Notes under the pieces: model-generated
Told to the model about the DNA's origin: nothing
Database searches by the model: none
Seen by the model: only the letters and a program-made list of their open reading frames with translations
In this document: positions 1 through 8,750 of the stretch, one piece after another
Position numbering within the stretch: the first letter of the stretch is position 1
How the letters are laid out: each line of letters starts with the position of its first letter
From: Vibrio thalassae
GTDB taxonomy: Bacteria > Pseudomonadota > Gammaproteobacteria > Enterobacterales > Vibrionaceae
Length of the DNA: 64,000 bases
Direction: 5' to 3'
Assembly (NCBI RefSeq): GCF_900089835.1
Contig: NZ_OANU01000045.1
Span: 1-64,000, forward strand
Program-made: the position numbers and the translations under genes

Positions 1-209
1 ATCTTGGCTTAACGAGTTCGCCTCACTCCCCGTTGTCAGCGGGTTACATCACCTTACCAGCATCGGTAAGTCACTGCCGCCCAGACTCATAAGCAGTCAC
101 AGCCCTGCGTAGCCACAGCCTCTCGACCTCTTGTCTCGTAGTCTGTGGATTTCAGATAGACTCGTGGTTCAATTTAAGCATCCATGCTAGCCCTGAACTC
201 CGGGCACAC
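1..209 (-). ncRNA. Probable 5' end of a group II intron (partial)
   Basis: Read on the minus strand, the sequence leaving the IS3 remnant at 209 begins GTGTGCCCGG, which fits the GUGYG start of group II introns. It continues as non-coding sequence with several short complementary blocks, for example CCCGctgacaaCGGGG near 30-46, a folded-RNA look with no reading frame. The ribozyme would extend leftward out of the window, so no reverse transcriptase, domain V or 3' end can be seen. Such introns often sit inside insertion sequences, which fits the exon here. The family call is an inference from the 5' boundary and general appearance; another structured or degenerate sequence is possible. Confidence 0.45.
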
Positions 210-619
210 GTTATGCGATATCGAAGCCTTCAGACGGCAGCATAGAAACAAGAGTCCGACTACCAGCAGCACCAGAACTCATGTTAAAGAGCTGCTTAAC
301 TCGGCTGGCTAACCAAATGCGATTGGCATCCTTTAAACTCGTAGTAGTAGGAAGACGCGACATCGAACAGCTCACAAAGAACTTTAACCGTTGGCGTTTC
401 TCCGCCACGCTCAATCTTTAGTTGGTCGACCCAGCGTCGTAAGGCTGTATCACCGATGTCTAGAGAACGTGCCGCCTCAGATATTGAGTAACCTTTGTCA
501 AGAACCAAGCTTGCGCCATCTACTTTGAACTCAGAAGAAAATGTACGTCGTTGTCGTTTTGTCATTGAACACCTCATTTATGGTGGAGACTTTACCACCT
601 AATTTGATGTCCGGGATCA
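210..619 (-). mobile_element. IS3-family insertion sequence remnant, right end present
   Basis: The right boundary looks preserved: on the minus strand the element starts TGATCCCGGACATC (606-619), with the terminal TG typical of IS3 elements, 54 bases before the OrfA start. The left boundary is lost because the intron-like sequence interrupts OrfB at 209/210. The opposite terminal repeat and any target duplication cannot be seen. Confidence 0.6.
211..565 (-). pseudogene. IS3-family transposase remnant (OrfA fused by deletion to frameshifted OrfB)
   Basis: The ATG at 565, with a GAGGT ribosome site before it, opens an OrfA of the IS3 family: a helix-turn-helix of the SSEFK...SISEAARSLDIGDTALRRWV type over about the first 55 residues, then GETPT. 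There the frame jumps straight into OrfB-type sequence (VKVLCELFDVASSYYYEF), so the end of OrfA and start of OrfB are deleted. Near 330 the OrfB similarity moves to another frame (ASRVKQLF...GAAGSRTLVSML...SEGF), which shows a frameshift, and it stops at 211 where the group II intron-like sequence starts. No integrase core with DDE residues remains. It is a dead fragment marking a site of past mobile activity. Confidence 0.75.
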
Positions 620-696
620 TTAAGCCACTACAAAAAGAGTGTTGATATAGAAGAGGAGGACAAGTTGCATCCCTGCAAACTTGATAGGGTAGGAGG

Positions 697-1260
697 TTAG
701 AACTTGTAGTTTAGACCTAGGTTCACTGAATGAGCATCAAACTGCTTGTGGTTAGACAGCTTCATTAGCTCTAAGTTTGCGCCTAGTGAGTTGGTAAAGT
801 TGTATTGAGCACCAACACCGTATGAGAAGGAATTGATGGTCTTTTTGTTGTCATTTCCTTTATAACCAGCTTGTTTTAGGCGGATATTATTTACACCGGC
901 CAAACCGTATAGCTCAATGCTATCTGAGACGTTGAACTTAACTTTGCCGTAAAGAGCAGTTTGATGGTCAACGGCCAAACCTTGACTATTCTTTTCTATC
1001 TTGCCACTGTCGCGACTGTGACGCATTTCCGCCCCAAACATCGAGTTAAAGTCGTAACCCGCTTTAAGGCCTAGTGAGCGAAAGTTACTCTTCACTGATG
1101 TTTCAGACTTTGGATTTACTTCATTGTCAGTGTTCTTAGCTGACATCGCACCTAGATAGGTCCCCAGATAAAAACCAGAATCGCTTGTGGCTAAAGCTGG
1201 AGCTGAAACTGCGCCCATTAAAGCTAGCAAAGTAGCGGTTTTCAAAGTTGCTTTTTTCAT
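697..1260 (-). CDS. Small outer-membrane beta-barrel protein
   Basis: This 187-residue protein has a clear Sec signal peptide (MKKATLKTATLLALMG...APALA, about 24 residues) followed by alternating polar/aromatic strands such as GFYLGTYLGAM, LGLKAGYDF and FSYGVGAQYNF. It ends in YKF, the terminal phenylalanine recognised by the Bam machinery. Size and pattern fit the eight-stranded OmpA-like/porin-family barrels annotated in Vibrio as outer membrane beta-barrel proteins. The start at 1260 is preceded by GAGGAAAATAT. It lies alone next to an array of LysR regulators and could be a target of one, but nothing in the sequence proves that. The substrate or function cannot be read. Confidence 0.8.
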   Translation of the reverse strand: MKKATLKTATLLALMGAVSAPALATSDSGFYLGTYLGAMSAKNTDNEVNPKSETSVKSNFRSLGLKAGYDFNSMFGAEMRHSRDSGKIEKNSQGLAVDHQTALYGKVKFNVSDSIELYGLAGVNNIRLKQAGYKGNDNKKTINSFSYGVGAQYNFTNSLGANLELMKLSNHKQFDAHSVNLGLNYKF

Positions 1261-1320
1261 ATTTTCCTCGTTTAAAGTTTGGTCTTTTGACCTTATTGTG
1301 TGTTTCGAAGCGCATAGTAA

Positions 1321-2235
1321 TCAGGAGCGCGTTTTTGTAAAAATCAGACTCTGTTGATGTTTATGACAGAGGCGGCGCCAGTGTGAGACGTGCTGACGAA
1401 GAACGTTATAGAGCACTTCTCTCACGCCGTTGAGACAATCAGCATCACGATACCCGAGGCCAAACTTGCTGTGCTGAATGGCTTCTCTATGGTTGATGAT
1501 GACGAGTTGGTTGTCGCTTAACTCTTGTTTGATTGAGTTTTGGTCAAGGCTTATCCAGCCGATACCATCTTTGACGAGTTGTTTTGCCGTCGCTAAGTTG
1601 TTCACTGACAAGCTCTCAAATTTGTAACTGCCCCAAACCGACTCATCTTGCTGCTGAGTAATCGCAATCGCCAGGTGTTGGCTTAATTGCTCTGTCGAAA
1701 CTTCGTCGAGCTGAGCAATAGGGTGCTCTGGAGCGCAAACCGAGACGAATTGGTGTTGAGTCACGTTCATAAACTCCCAATTGCCAATTCCGCTATAGGG
1801 ATAGTGACTAATAATGAAGTCGTATTGCTCCGATGCCATTAAGTCATCACAGGTTGCAAACTCAATTTGGAGATCCATATTTGCGTCAATGCTGCGCAGT
1901 TGGCTCACTAGGTGTGAGATGACCTTTGGATCGATAAAAGTCGTTACTCCTAGTCGAAGGCAATTGGTTCCTGCTTTGTTAATTGTTTCGACTTGCGATT
2001 CCAGTTTTTCAGACAAACGCAGTATAGAGGAGGCTTTTTCTAGCAGAGCCTGACCTTGTTCGGTAAGTACCGGCTTGTGACCTGCGCGATCGAAGAGCTC
2101 AATGCCCCAATCAAGTTCAAGGTTGGCAATCCATTGGCTTACTTGCACTCGGCCTTTATTCATTGCCTTTGCCGCAGCAGAGATAGAGCCAAGCTCGGTG
2201 GTAACCACGAAGGCTTTGATGGCGTTGATATTCAT
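1321..2235 (-). CDS. LysR-family transcriptional regulator
   Basis: The 304-residue protein starts with a LysR-type winged helix-turn-helix (MNINAIKAFVVTTELGSISAAAKAM, then a recognition helix and DRAGHKPVLTEQGQALL, residues 1-65). A periplasmic-binding-like effector domain follows from about residue 90 (LRLGVTTFIDPKVISHLV, and later LVKDGIGWISLDQ). Length is normal for the family. It is transcribed away from the two LysR genes at 2394 and 3271; the 158-bp gap between 2235 and 2394 is a divergent promoter region where such regulators usually bind. The inducer and regulon are unknown. Confidence 0.88.
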   Translation of the reverse strand: MNINAIKAFVVTTELGSISAAAKAMNKGRVQVSQWIANLELDWGIELFDRAGHKPVLTEQGQALLEKASSILRLSEKLESQVETINKAGTNCLRLGVTTFIDPKVISHLVSQLRSIDANMDLQIEFATCDDLMASEQYDFIISHYPYSGIGNWEFMNVTQHQFVSVCAPEHPIAQLDEVSTEQLSQHLAIAITQQQDESVWGSYKFESLSVNNLATAKQLVKDGIGWISLDQNSIKQELSDNQLVIINHREAIQHSKFGLGYRDADCLNGVREVLYNVLRQHVSHWRRLCHKHQQSLIFTKTRS

Positions 2236-2393
2236 AAGAACCTCATATAGAAACTGGTTTAATGTGCTTGTCTGTTCCCGTATTCCCTATATGAGAGTGC
2301 AAGCCGAATCAGTGCTTTCCTTAAAGCGTGTGGTTATGTTAACTATCTCTGATAAACTAATATCTAGGGTGAATGGTTTAAAAAGGTTATCAC

Positions 2394-3281
2394 TTGGCAT
2401 CGATTGAACATTTAGAAAGCTTTGTTGCTGTGGCAAAGACGGGTTCCATTGTGGCTGCTGCACAACGGCTGGGGAAAACTCATGGGCCAGTGAGCCTTGC
2501 GATCCAAAGCCTAGAGACTCAGTGGGGGAGTTTATTTTTGGATGGCCCAGGTAAGAAGCAGCTAACCGAAAAAGGAGCGGCGATACTACCTTGGGCTGAA
2601 TCGGTGATTACCAGTTACTTTGAGTTAAAAAACTCGGTGAATAGTGCGGCACCACAACGTATATCTTTAGGTATTGATGTTGCTCTGCCCAATGATTGGC
2701 GCCTAGAGATCCTGTCTTCGGTTTTAGAGTTTGAAATCAAGGTTGAGGTAACGACATTACCCAGTGATGAGCTGATTTCTGCTTTCAACAAGCAGCGACT
2801 AGATTGGATGATTACTCTTGCCGACCTGCCTTGGCCTGAGACCAGTAACTTTATATCAGTCGGGCATGTTGACAGCTATTTGATTGCTAGTGCTGCCTCC
2901 GAACAAGCAAAAGATGCCATTCCATCGACGTTTGATAGCGGGTATTTGCTCACACTGCCTCAACTGTCTCTTTCTCATCACAATCGAACGAGTCCACCTA
3001 TCTATAAGCGTTTTGATTTTCCTTGTCCTTGGCAAATCCGAGTTACAGACTATCAGCAGGCTTCGGCACTGCTCTCGGAAGTGGCGAGTCATACATCTGC
3101 CGTCAGTGACAATATTGTGTTGAGTGAAGAAATGACGGTTATGAAGGCATCACACCTAAAAGCAACGTGGGGTGTCTTGGCATTCTGGAGGGAGCATTTA
3201 ATTGGCAGCCAAGTTTTGCAGCATTTAAATAGCTGGGCAATGAATCGGCTCACCGAAAATGAGGGATCTCATGACGATTGA
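2394..3281 (+). CDS. LysR-family transcriptional regulator, TTG start
   Basis: The 295-residue product opens with a LysR helix-turn-helix (IEHLESFVAVAKTGSIVAAAQRLGK, then a helix over SLAIQSLETQWG). The C-terminal part is shorter and more divergent than the usual co-inducer domain but keeps the start of the fold (RISLGIDVALPNDW near residue 85). The start is TTG at 2394 with AAAAGG before it; the only ATG just upstream (2373) is followed by an in-frame stop after one codon, so the non-ATG start is forced. The 3' end overlaps the next LysR gene, implying coupled translation. Confidence 0.83.
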   Translation: MASIEHLESFVAVAKTGSIVAAAQRLGKTHGPVSLAIQSLETQWGSLFLDGPGKKQLTEKGAAILPWAESVITSYFELKNSVNSAAPQRISLGIDVALPNDWRLEILSSVLEFEIKVEVTTLPSDELISAFNKQRLDWMITLADLPWPETSNFISVGHVDSYLIASAASEQAKDAIPSTFDSGYLLTLPQLSLSHHNRTSPPIYKRFDFPCPWQIRVTDYQQASALLSEVASHTSAVSDNIVLSEEMTVMKASHLKATWGVLAFWREHLIGSQVLQHLNSWAMNRLTENEGSHDD

Positions 3282-4083
3282 TCAAATAAAAACCTTAGTT
3301 GCTGTGGTTCATCATGGCAGTATGAGAAAAGCGGCGAAAGCACTTGGGAAAAGTCAGCCAGCCGTTTCTGCTACTATTCATCGATTAGAAAGCTCTCTCG
3401 GTTGTGCGTTAATTGTTAAAGGGAGCCGTCCGGTTAAGCTATCGAGCTTTGGTTCGCGCTTTTTAAAGCGCGCAAGGGAATTTGATGATGTATTAGGTCT
3501 GACAGAGACATTCTCGAAGCAGAACGGCATGAAGAAACTGTGTGTTTGCTTTGACTATGGGATTGCACTGGATGAGGTGTGCAAAGTTTCACTGCAGATT
3601 ATTAGAGATAACCCGCTAAGAAGTCTCGACTTATTTCGTGTTGATACCGAGACAATTCACCAGTTATTGATTAAAAAGCGGTGCGACCTAGCGTTAACGC
3701 AGCCGATGAAATTCTTGCCTCCCCACCTGGAAACGCAAGACGTTGGGGAGCGAGAGTTTGTCGAAATTCAATCAGTCGTTGCCCCGGAAAACCAGCCTCG
3801 TAGCATGTATGTTCACAATTCTCATGGCCAACCCCTGTGGGATTTTGAGGTGATGAATCCAAGTAACGCGATTTCCTTCAATCGGCCTTCAGATATGTTG
3901 GAGGCAGTGTCCCGCTTTCATGGAAAAGGTTGGCTACCAAAGGGGGAGGTTCAGGCGGCGTTGAACTGTGGGGAGGTCAGGTTAACCGAACAACCCCGTC
4001 AGAGCTGCTCCTTTCATATAGTGTGGCAACGATCGCTCGCTGGGGAAAGCAAGCTCATCAAGCGAATTATTTGTCTTATGTAG
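3271..4083 (+). CDS. LysR-family transcriptional regulator
   Basis: The 270-residue protein begins MTIDQIKTLVAVVHHGSM and continues with AAKALGKSQPAVSATIHRLE, a standard LysR recognition helix. The ATG at 3271 is preferred to the one at 3259 because GAGGG lies just upstream and because this gives the family N-terminus. It overlaps the end of the preceding LysR gene by 11 bases in another frame. The effector half (about residue 90 on) is short and weakly conserved. Together with its two neighbours it forms an unusual three-regulator group; the targets are unknown. Confidence 0.83.
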   Translation: MTIDQIKTLVAVVHHGSMRKAAKALGKSQPAVSATIHRLESSLGCALIVKGSRPVKLSSFGSRFLKRAREFDDVLGLTETFSKQNGMKKLCVCFDYGIALDEVCKVSLQIIRDNPLRSLDLFRVDTETIHQLLIKKRCDLALTQPMKFLPPHLETQDVGEREFVEIQSVVAPENQPRSMYVHNSHGQPLWDFEVMNPSNAISFNRPSDMLEAVSRFHGKGWLPKGEVQAALNCGEVRLTEQPRQSCSFHIVWQRSLAGESKLIKRIICLM

Positions 4084-4179
4084 TGCAAATTGGTACTGAA
4101 CCATTATCGCATCACACTCTCGTTTTTAGGCCTGGGTTCATTTGAGTATGCTCTGATTTTTCTGAAATGGAGAAGCGTC

Positions 4180-4554
4180 ATGCAGCGCTACATTATCAAC
4201 GGGCTACTTTTCGCTTTGGGGTGCATTCCAGAACACACCTTTGGGCAATACATAGCAGAGTTAGATCTACATATACCAGGGATCTATATTGGCAAGACAG
4301 TCATAGGGTTAGAGGAAAGCAAACTGCTGGTGCAAGGTGAGCTCACCAGCGTATTCTTAGTGAGTCAGTCTTATGTCGTTGATGAAGAAGCCGATCTTAA
4401 CTTCATCATCATCGAACAAAGCAACCGAGAGCCGGCAAACTACAATCAGCTTACCCTTCCAAGTATTTCAACCACTATCAATAATAAAGCAGGTGTCGAA
4501 GTCGATGGTAGTTTTTCCTATACCATCATCGTTCACCAGCAAGTGCTGCGATAA
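4180..4554 (+). CDS. Secreted hypothetical protein
   Basis: This is a 124-residue protein of unrecognised family. The ATG at 4180 follows GGAGAAGCGTC and gives a signal-peptide-like N-terminus (MQRYIINGLLFALGCIPEHTFG). The mature part is acidic and rich in beta-prone stretches (AELDLHIPGIYIGKTVIGLEE; TSVFLVSQSYVVDEE), which fits a small periplasmic or surface beta protein. It lies 97 bp after the last LysR gene and 147 bp before the amidinotransferase gene, on the same strand. No function can be assigned. Confidence 0.55.
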   Translation: MQRYIINGLLFALGCIPEHTFGQYIAELDLHIPGIYIGKTVIGLEESKLLVQGELTSVFLVSQSYVVDEEADLNFIIIEQSNREPANYNQLTLPSISTTINNKAGVEVDGSFSYTIIVHQQVLR

Positions 4555-4701
4555 CTATAACCAACACAACCTACTGACAGACTGCAGGTGTTTTGTGACA
4601 TAGACTGGTTTTCACCATTTTACGCTTCACTTTAGTCTCAAATTGTTCATTCGAGAAGGGACTCTCAACTCTTATTTTTTAAAAGATTGAGGAGCGTTAC
4701 C

Positions 4702-5727
4702 ATGTCAAAAATCCAACCTATCAACCGCGTCTATATGCCAGCGATTACGAAGCAAAGCTATGGCGAGTTTAACCTGTACGGGAAGCTAAAAGAGGTAATT
4801 GTCGGTCACAATCAAAATTTACGCCTACCTAGATTAACAGAAGAGATCAGGGCGACATACCAAAGTGTAATGCAACCTGATCTTTATGACCTTTGTGAAA
4901 AAGCAGGTGGTCAGTTGTTGTCTGAGGCCGCTCCAGACTTTCTTGAAGGTCTGAATCGTGAGGCGGAAGCTCTGATTCAAGTTTACCAAGATTTTGGAGT
5001 GAAGGTTCATGTGGCTCGAGAGGTCTCTGAATCGGAGATAGCAACTTGCCAGAGTTCCAATGAGTTTACACAGGTGTTTGCTGCGGAGCCTATTTGGGTC
5101 GTTGGGCGCAATGTGCTTGAGAATGTGTGGGCGAGTGATATTGCTTGGGCAAGCATTGCACCAGTGCGAGAGCTGCACCAACCCTTTATTGATAGCGATA
5201 GTAATATTCTGCACTACACTGCGCCAAGACCGACGACAGCTCGCGATTACATTTACGAAGGAGGGGATGTACTCAACCTAGGTGATGGGCGAGTACTCGT
5301 GTCCACGGGGTCTTCTTCAACCAATACTCGAGGTTCAGAGTGGGTAAAGCGTATGCTAGAGCATGATGGCTACCAGGTATACGTTACTGAAGTTGAGGAT
5401 ACGGGGATACACCATTTGTTTGCTGTGATGTGTATTGCAGGGCCTAAGTTGGTGATCGCGTATAAAGATGCGTTTCCAGAAGGGCTACCTGAATTTATGA
5501 GTGATTTTGATGTGGTTTGGACTAACCGAGAAGAAGCGTTAGCGACAGGGCCTTGTGCCGTTATGCTTGATAGCCAGCATATTATCATGCCTGAAGAAAC
5601 CCCCCGATTGAATCAACGCTTAGAAGCCAAAGGGCTCACAGTGGTGACGGTCCCATTTAGTCACCATGCGAAGTTGTGTGGTGGTGTGCGCTGTAAGACA
5701 TCGGTAGTTCGAAGAGATATTTGCTAA
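4702..5727 (+). CDS. Amidinotransferase-like enzyme (arginine deiminase/amidinotransferase superfamily)
   Basis: The 341-residue protein fits the GATM/StrB-type amidinotransferases, which move the amidino group of arginine to an amine acceptor. Visible hallmarks are YGEFNLYGKLKEVIVG at the N-terminus, the EGGDVL acid motif in the middle (about 190), the DTGIHHL histidine region (about 230) and a C-terminal GGVRCKT carrying the candidate nucleophile Cys331. It lacks the shorter arginine-deiminase pattern, but the acceptor cannot be read, so hydrolase activity is not excluded. ATG 4702 has GAGGAG upstream and is chosen over the TTG at 4687. It stands outside any obvious biosynthetic cluster. 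Confidence 0.75.
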   Translation: MSKIQPINRVYMPAITKQSYGEFNLYGKLKEVIVGHNQNLRLPRLTEEIRATYQSVMQPDLYDLCEKAGGQLLSEAAPDFLEGLNREAEALIQVYQDFGVKVHVAREVSESEIATCQSSNEFTQVFAAEPIWVVGRNVLENVWASDIAWASIAPVRELHQPFIDSDSNILHYTAPRPTTARDYIYEGGDVLNLGDGRVLVSTGSSSTNTRGSEWVKRMLEHDGYQVYVTEVEDTGIHHLFAVMCIAGPKLVIAYKDAFPEGLPEFMSDFDVVWTNREEALATGPCAVMLDSQHIIMPEETPRLNQRLEAKGLTVVTVPFSHHAKLCGGVRCKTSVVRRDIC

Positions 5728-5800
5728 AGCGAGTTAAATGAACCCGTAGTTAGCGGGGAATAGTCCAAGGAGGGACTGAGTTTACTAATGGTGTAACACT

Positions 5801-6286
5801 ATGAAAAAAATACGCTTGTTCTTGGGTGTCTGCTTGCTTGTCATTGCGTTTGTTAGCCCGCTATTTATTCCATTTATTACGTCTTCAAACTTATGCAGTA
5901 GCCAAAAGGCCTTGCTCAGTGGGTTGATGATTTTTGGAATACCTGAATTTGCTTCGATAGGGGCGATTTTTTTGCTTGGTCGAGAGCGTTTGCAGCAAAT
6001 TAAGAGCTTCCTGGTCGGGACTTTACTTAGGTTAAAACCTAGTCGTCAGTCGACGAAATTCAGCTACTACTTAGGTGTTAGCCTAATGGTTATTGTCGGG
6101 CCGATTATGAATATCGCGCTATTCTACCTATCGTCGTTTTTCCCTGACTGGGTGGTTTATCGACAACCTATTGGTTTGATTTGTGACTTTGTTTTTGTCC
6201 TATCACTGTTCATTGCAGGTGAGCAGCTATGGGGAAAAATCGAAGCTATATTTCGTTTTCACCCACCCAAGTCATCGGAAAACTAG
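5801..6286 (+). CDS. Small multi-spanning membrane protein
   Basis: The 161-residue protein has about four predicted membrane spans (residues 6-28, 37-58, 85-110 and 125-145) separated by short basic loops (GRERLQQIKSF; LRLKPSRQSTK). It resembles the short 'transporter suffix domain' proteins of gamma-proteobacteria, but this is recalled rather than tested. The AGGAGG at 5769 is too far from ATG 5801 to serve it directly and instead precedes a two-codon ORF at 5788. No function is assigned. It follows the amidinotransferase gene by 73 bp on the same strand. Confidence 0.6.
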   Translation: MKKIRLFLGVCLLVIAFVSPLFIPFITSSNLCSSQKALLSGLMIFGIPEFASIGAIFLLGRERLQQIKSFLVGTLLRLKPSRQSTKFSYYLGVSLMVIVGPIMNIALFYLSSFFPDWVVYRQPIGLICDFVFVLSLFIAGEQLWGKIEAIFRFHPPKSSEN

Positions 6287-6941
6287 GTGTAGTAAAGGTG
6301 GTAGCGTGAGTATGAAATTGCGCCTTGGCATGCTCATTTCTCTTGAATCTCTGTTTGGTTTAAAGGCGCTGAATAACATTTCTACGATTCTTATTTGTTA
6401 GGAAATGGCGTTTCACTCTAGCTGGAGAGAAAAAATCAGAATTTTGTTCAGAGCGTGGCTTTTCGTAATGTTGCAACTTGGCGTAGAGGAAAATGTTACT
6501 TACTTTCACACACTGAGTATTTAGCCTGTGAAGTGTGATTAAGATCTTGACTTTAGTTCTGCAAATGACATTGTTACAAAACTTGTGTTTCTATAGTGTT
6601 AAAATAATTTGGGAATAACTATTCGTAGGGCTTTAGTTATTAATGTGGCTAATATTGTGATATGTAGCAATTTATGATCGCTTCATAGTGCATTTTATTG
6701 GTGCCACGTCAAGTTTTCAAATAGGTGGTGGTATTATTATATGTAGTTATTGTGCATAAGTATTTACTTATACTGCTTTGGATTTGCTTAATTTCGAATT
6801 TTTATCCTATTTTTGTTGCTTTTCTGTGAAAGATTTGCCAAATTGATGCACTTGTAATTAGTCAGCAGAAAATGCTGTCTAAGAATGGATTCAATTTTTC
6901 AGACAGGGGCAGAAAACTGCCAAAGCAGTAGAGGTCTGGTA
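6287..6941. other. Long AT-rich intergenic leader before the peptide ABC operon
   Basis: About 655 bp without a supported gene. It is strongly AT-rich from 6540 on and contains a short symmetric element ATAAGTAttTACTTAT at 6756-6771 that could be an operator. Short ORFs here (for example from 6312) have no ribosome site or family signal. The length suggests a regulated promoter or a structured 5' leader for the ABC transporter genes. Confidence 0.4.
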
Positions 6942-8657
6942 ATGTCATTATTAGAAGTTAAAGATCTTCGTATCGAATACCCATCTCGCCATGGGGTACA
7001 TGCCGCGGTTAAAAATTTGTCGTTCAATATTGAGCGCGGCGAAATTGTTGGTGTTGTGGGTGAGTCTGGTGCAGGTAAATCGACCGTAGGTAATGCGGTT
7101 ATTGATTTGCTTTCACCTCCAGGGACTATCGCTGGTGGCGAAGTGTTTTTGGATGGAGAGAAAATCTCCGGTCTATCTCCTGAACAGATGCGCAAAGTTC
7201 GTGGCTCAAAAATCGGGTTTATATTCCAAGACCCAATGACCTCTCTCAACCCACTATTCACTGTTGAGCAACAATTAAAAGAAACCATCCATGCCAATAT
7301 GAAGGTATCGGATGATGAAGCGTATCAACGCGCGCTCAATCTTATGAATCAAGTGGGTATCCCACAACCAGAAAACCGCTTGAAGCAATACCCTCACCAA
7401 TTCTCTGGTGGTATGCGTCAGCGTGTGGTGATCGCTATCGCGCTTGCCGGCGAACCGGATCTTATCATTGCGGATGAACCTACGACGGCACTTGATGTAT
7501 CGATTCAGGATCAAATTTTAGGTTTGATTCGCGACCTGTGCATCAAGAACAATGTTGGTTGTATGTTGGTGACGCACGATATGGGTGTGGTTTCTAACGT
7601 AACGGATCGCGTAGCGGTAATGTACCGTGGTGACTTAGTAGAGTTTGGGCCAACGGCAAAAGTACTGGGTGAACCTGATCACCCATACACACGTAGCCTG
7701 ATTTCTGCAGTGCCGCGTTCAGACATGAAACTCGATCGTTTCCCTCTTGTGAGCTACATCGAAGAAGCACATGAGATGGAACCGTTAGATGTTAAGAACC
7801 ACTGGTTGGGTCAAAGCCAAGATCACCGTGATTATACGGGTCCGCTTCTTAACGTAGAAAACGTCAACCTACGCTTCGTTACGAAAGATTCGTTATTTGA
7901 AAGCCGACGTGAGTATGTTCAAGCATCAAACAACGTTAGCTTTGAAGTACATGAAGGTGAAACGTTTGGATTAGTAGGTGAGTCGGGATCGGGTAAATCG
8001 ACCATTGCACGTGTGATTGCAGGGCTATATGTTCCTAACTCTGGCAAAGTTACGTTTGAAGGTATTGACCTTACGTCGCTGAAGTCAGAGAAAGAGCGTC
8101 GCCCGATGCGTCGCCAGATGCAGATGGTGTTCCAAAACCCGTACACGTCGATGAATCCGCGTATGAAAATCTTCGATATCATCGCAGAACCTATTCGATT
8201 CCATAAACTAACCGAAAGTGAAGGCGAAACACGCACTATCGTAAATGACCTGCTCGAACATGTAGGATTGGGCAAAATGGCCGGCGTGAAATACCCGCAT
8301 GAGTTCTCCGGTGGTCAGCGTCAGCGTATTTCGATAGCCCGAGCACTGGCGACTCGCCCTCGATTGCTTATTTGTGATGAGCCGACATCTGCTTTAGATG
8401 TATCGGTACAGGCACAAATCTTAAACTTGTTGAAAGATCTGCAAGCTGAGCTGAATCTAACTATGCTGTTTATCAGTCACGATTTACCTGTTATTCGTCA
8501 GATGTGTGACCGGGTAGGAGTGATGCAAATGGGTCAGCTTTTAGAAGTGGCACCGACGGAGCAGCTATTTACTGACCCGCAGCATAAATACAGTAAGCAA
8601 CTGATTTCTCTAATGCCGGAATTTACAGGTTTAAGAGATGATATAAAAACGGCGTAA
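6942..8657 (+). CDS. Peptide/oligopeptide ABC importer, fused double ATP-binding protein
   Basis: The 571-residue protein carries two complete ABC domains of the Dpp/Opp (DppD-DppF) type in one chain. The first has Walker [10 protein letters not shown] (about 40-48), signature FSGGMRQR (about 153) and Walker [13 protein letters not shown]. The second has GESGSGKST (about 345), FSGGQRQR (about 455) and [12 protein letters not shown]. Each is followed by the Dpp/Opp-type C-terminal [12 protein letters not shown] or [12 protein letters not shown] stretch. It should power the permeases encoded at 10441 and 11421. ATG 6942 is chosen since it starts the ABC fold directly (MSLLEVKDL) and follows GAGG. 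It is the first gene of the operon, an order less common than binding protein first. Confidence 0.93.
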   Translation: MSLLEVKDLRIEYPSRHGVHAAVKNLSFNIERGEIVGVVGESGAGKSTVGNAVIDLLSPPGTIAGGEVFLDGEKISGLSPEQMRKVRGSKIGFIFQDPMTSLNPLFTVEQQLKETIHANMKVSDDEAYQRALNLMNQVGIPQPENRLKQYPHQFSGGMRQRVVIAIALAGEPDLIIADEPTTALDVSIQDQILGLIRDLCIKNNVGCMLVTHDMGVVSNVTDRVAVMYRGDLVEFGPTAKVLGEPDHPYTRSLISAVPRSDMKLDRFPLVSYIEEAHEMEPLDVKNHWLGQSQDHRDYTGPLLNVENVNLRFVTKDSLFESRREYVQASNNVSFEVHEGETFGLVGESGSGKSTIARVIAGLYVPNSGKVTFEGIDLTSLKSEKERRPMRRQMQMVFQNPYTSMNPRMKIFDIIAEPIRFHKLTESEGETRTIVNDLLEHVGLGKMAGVKYPHEFSGGQRQRISIARALATRPRLLICDEPTSALDVSVQAQILNLLKDLQAELNLTMLFISHDLPVIRQMCDRVGVMQMGQLLEVAPTEQLFTDPQHKYSKQLISLMPEFTGLRDDIKTA

Positions 8658-8750
8658 GTCGTTGACCTCTCCTGACACGCGAAGTGCCAGGTATTAAACA
8701 GACTCAAATACAACAACTAGGGATAGAAATCCCGCATAAGGAGTTATGCA

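Noticed and set aside
4373..4603. Frame-shifted ORF overlapping the 124-aa secreted protein gene
   Set aside because: No ribosome site; the signal-peptide-bearing frame at 4180 explains the region better.
4834..5214. 126-codon leftward ORF inside the amidinotransferase gene
   Set aside because: Shadow of the coding strand; composition is not protein-like and the plus-strand gene is well supported.
6183..6401. 72-codon ORF overlapping the small membrane protein gene
   Set aside because: Starts inside another gene and has no recognisable features.
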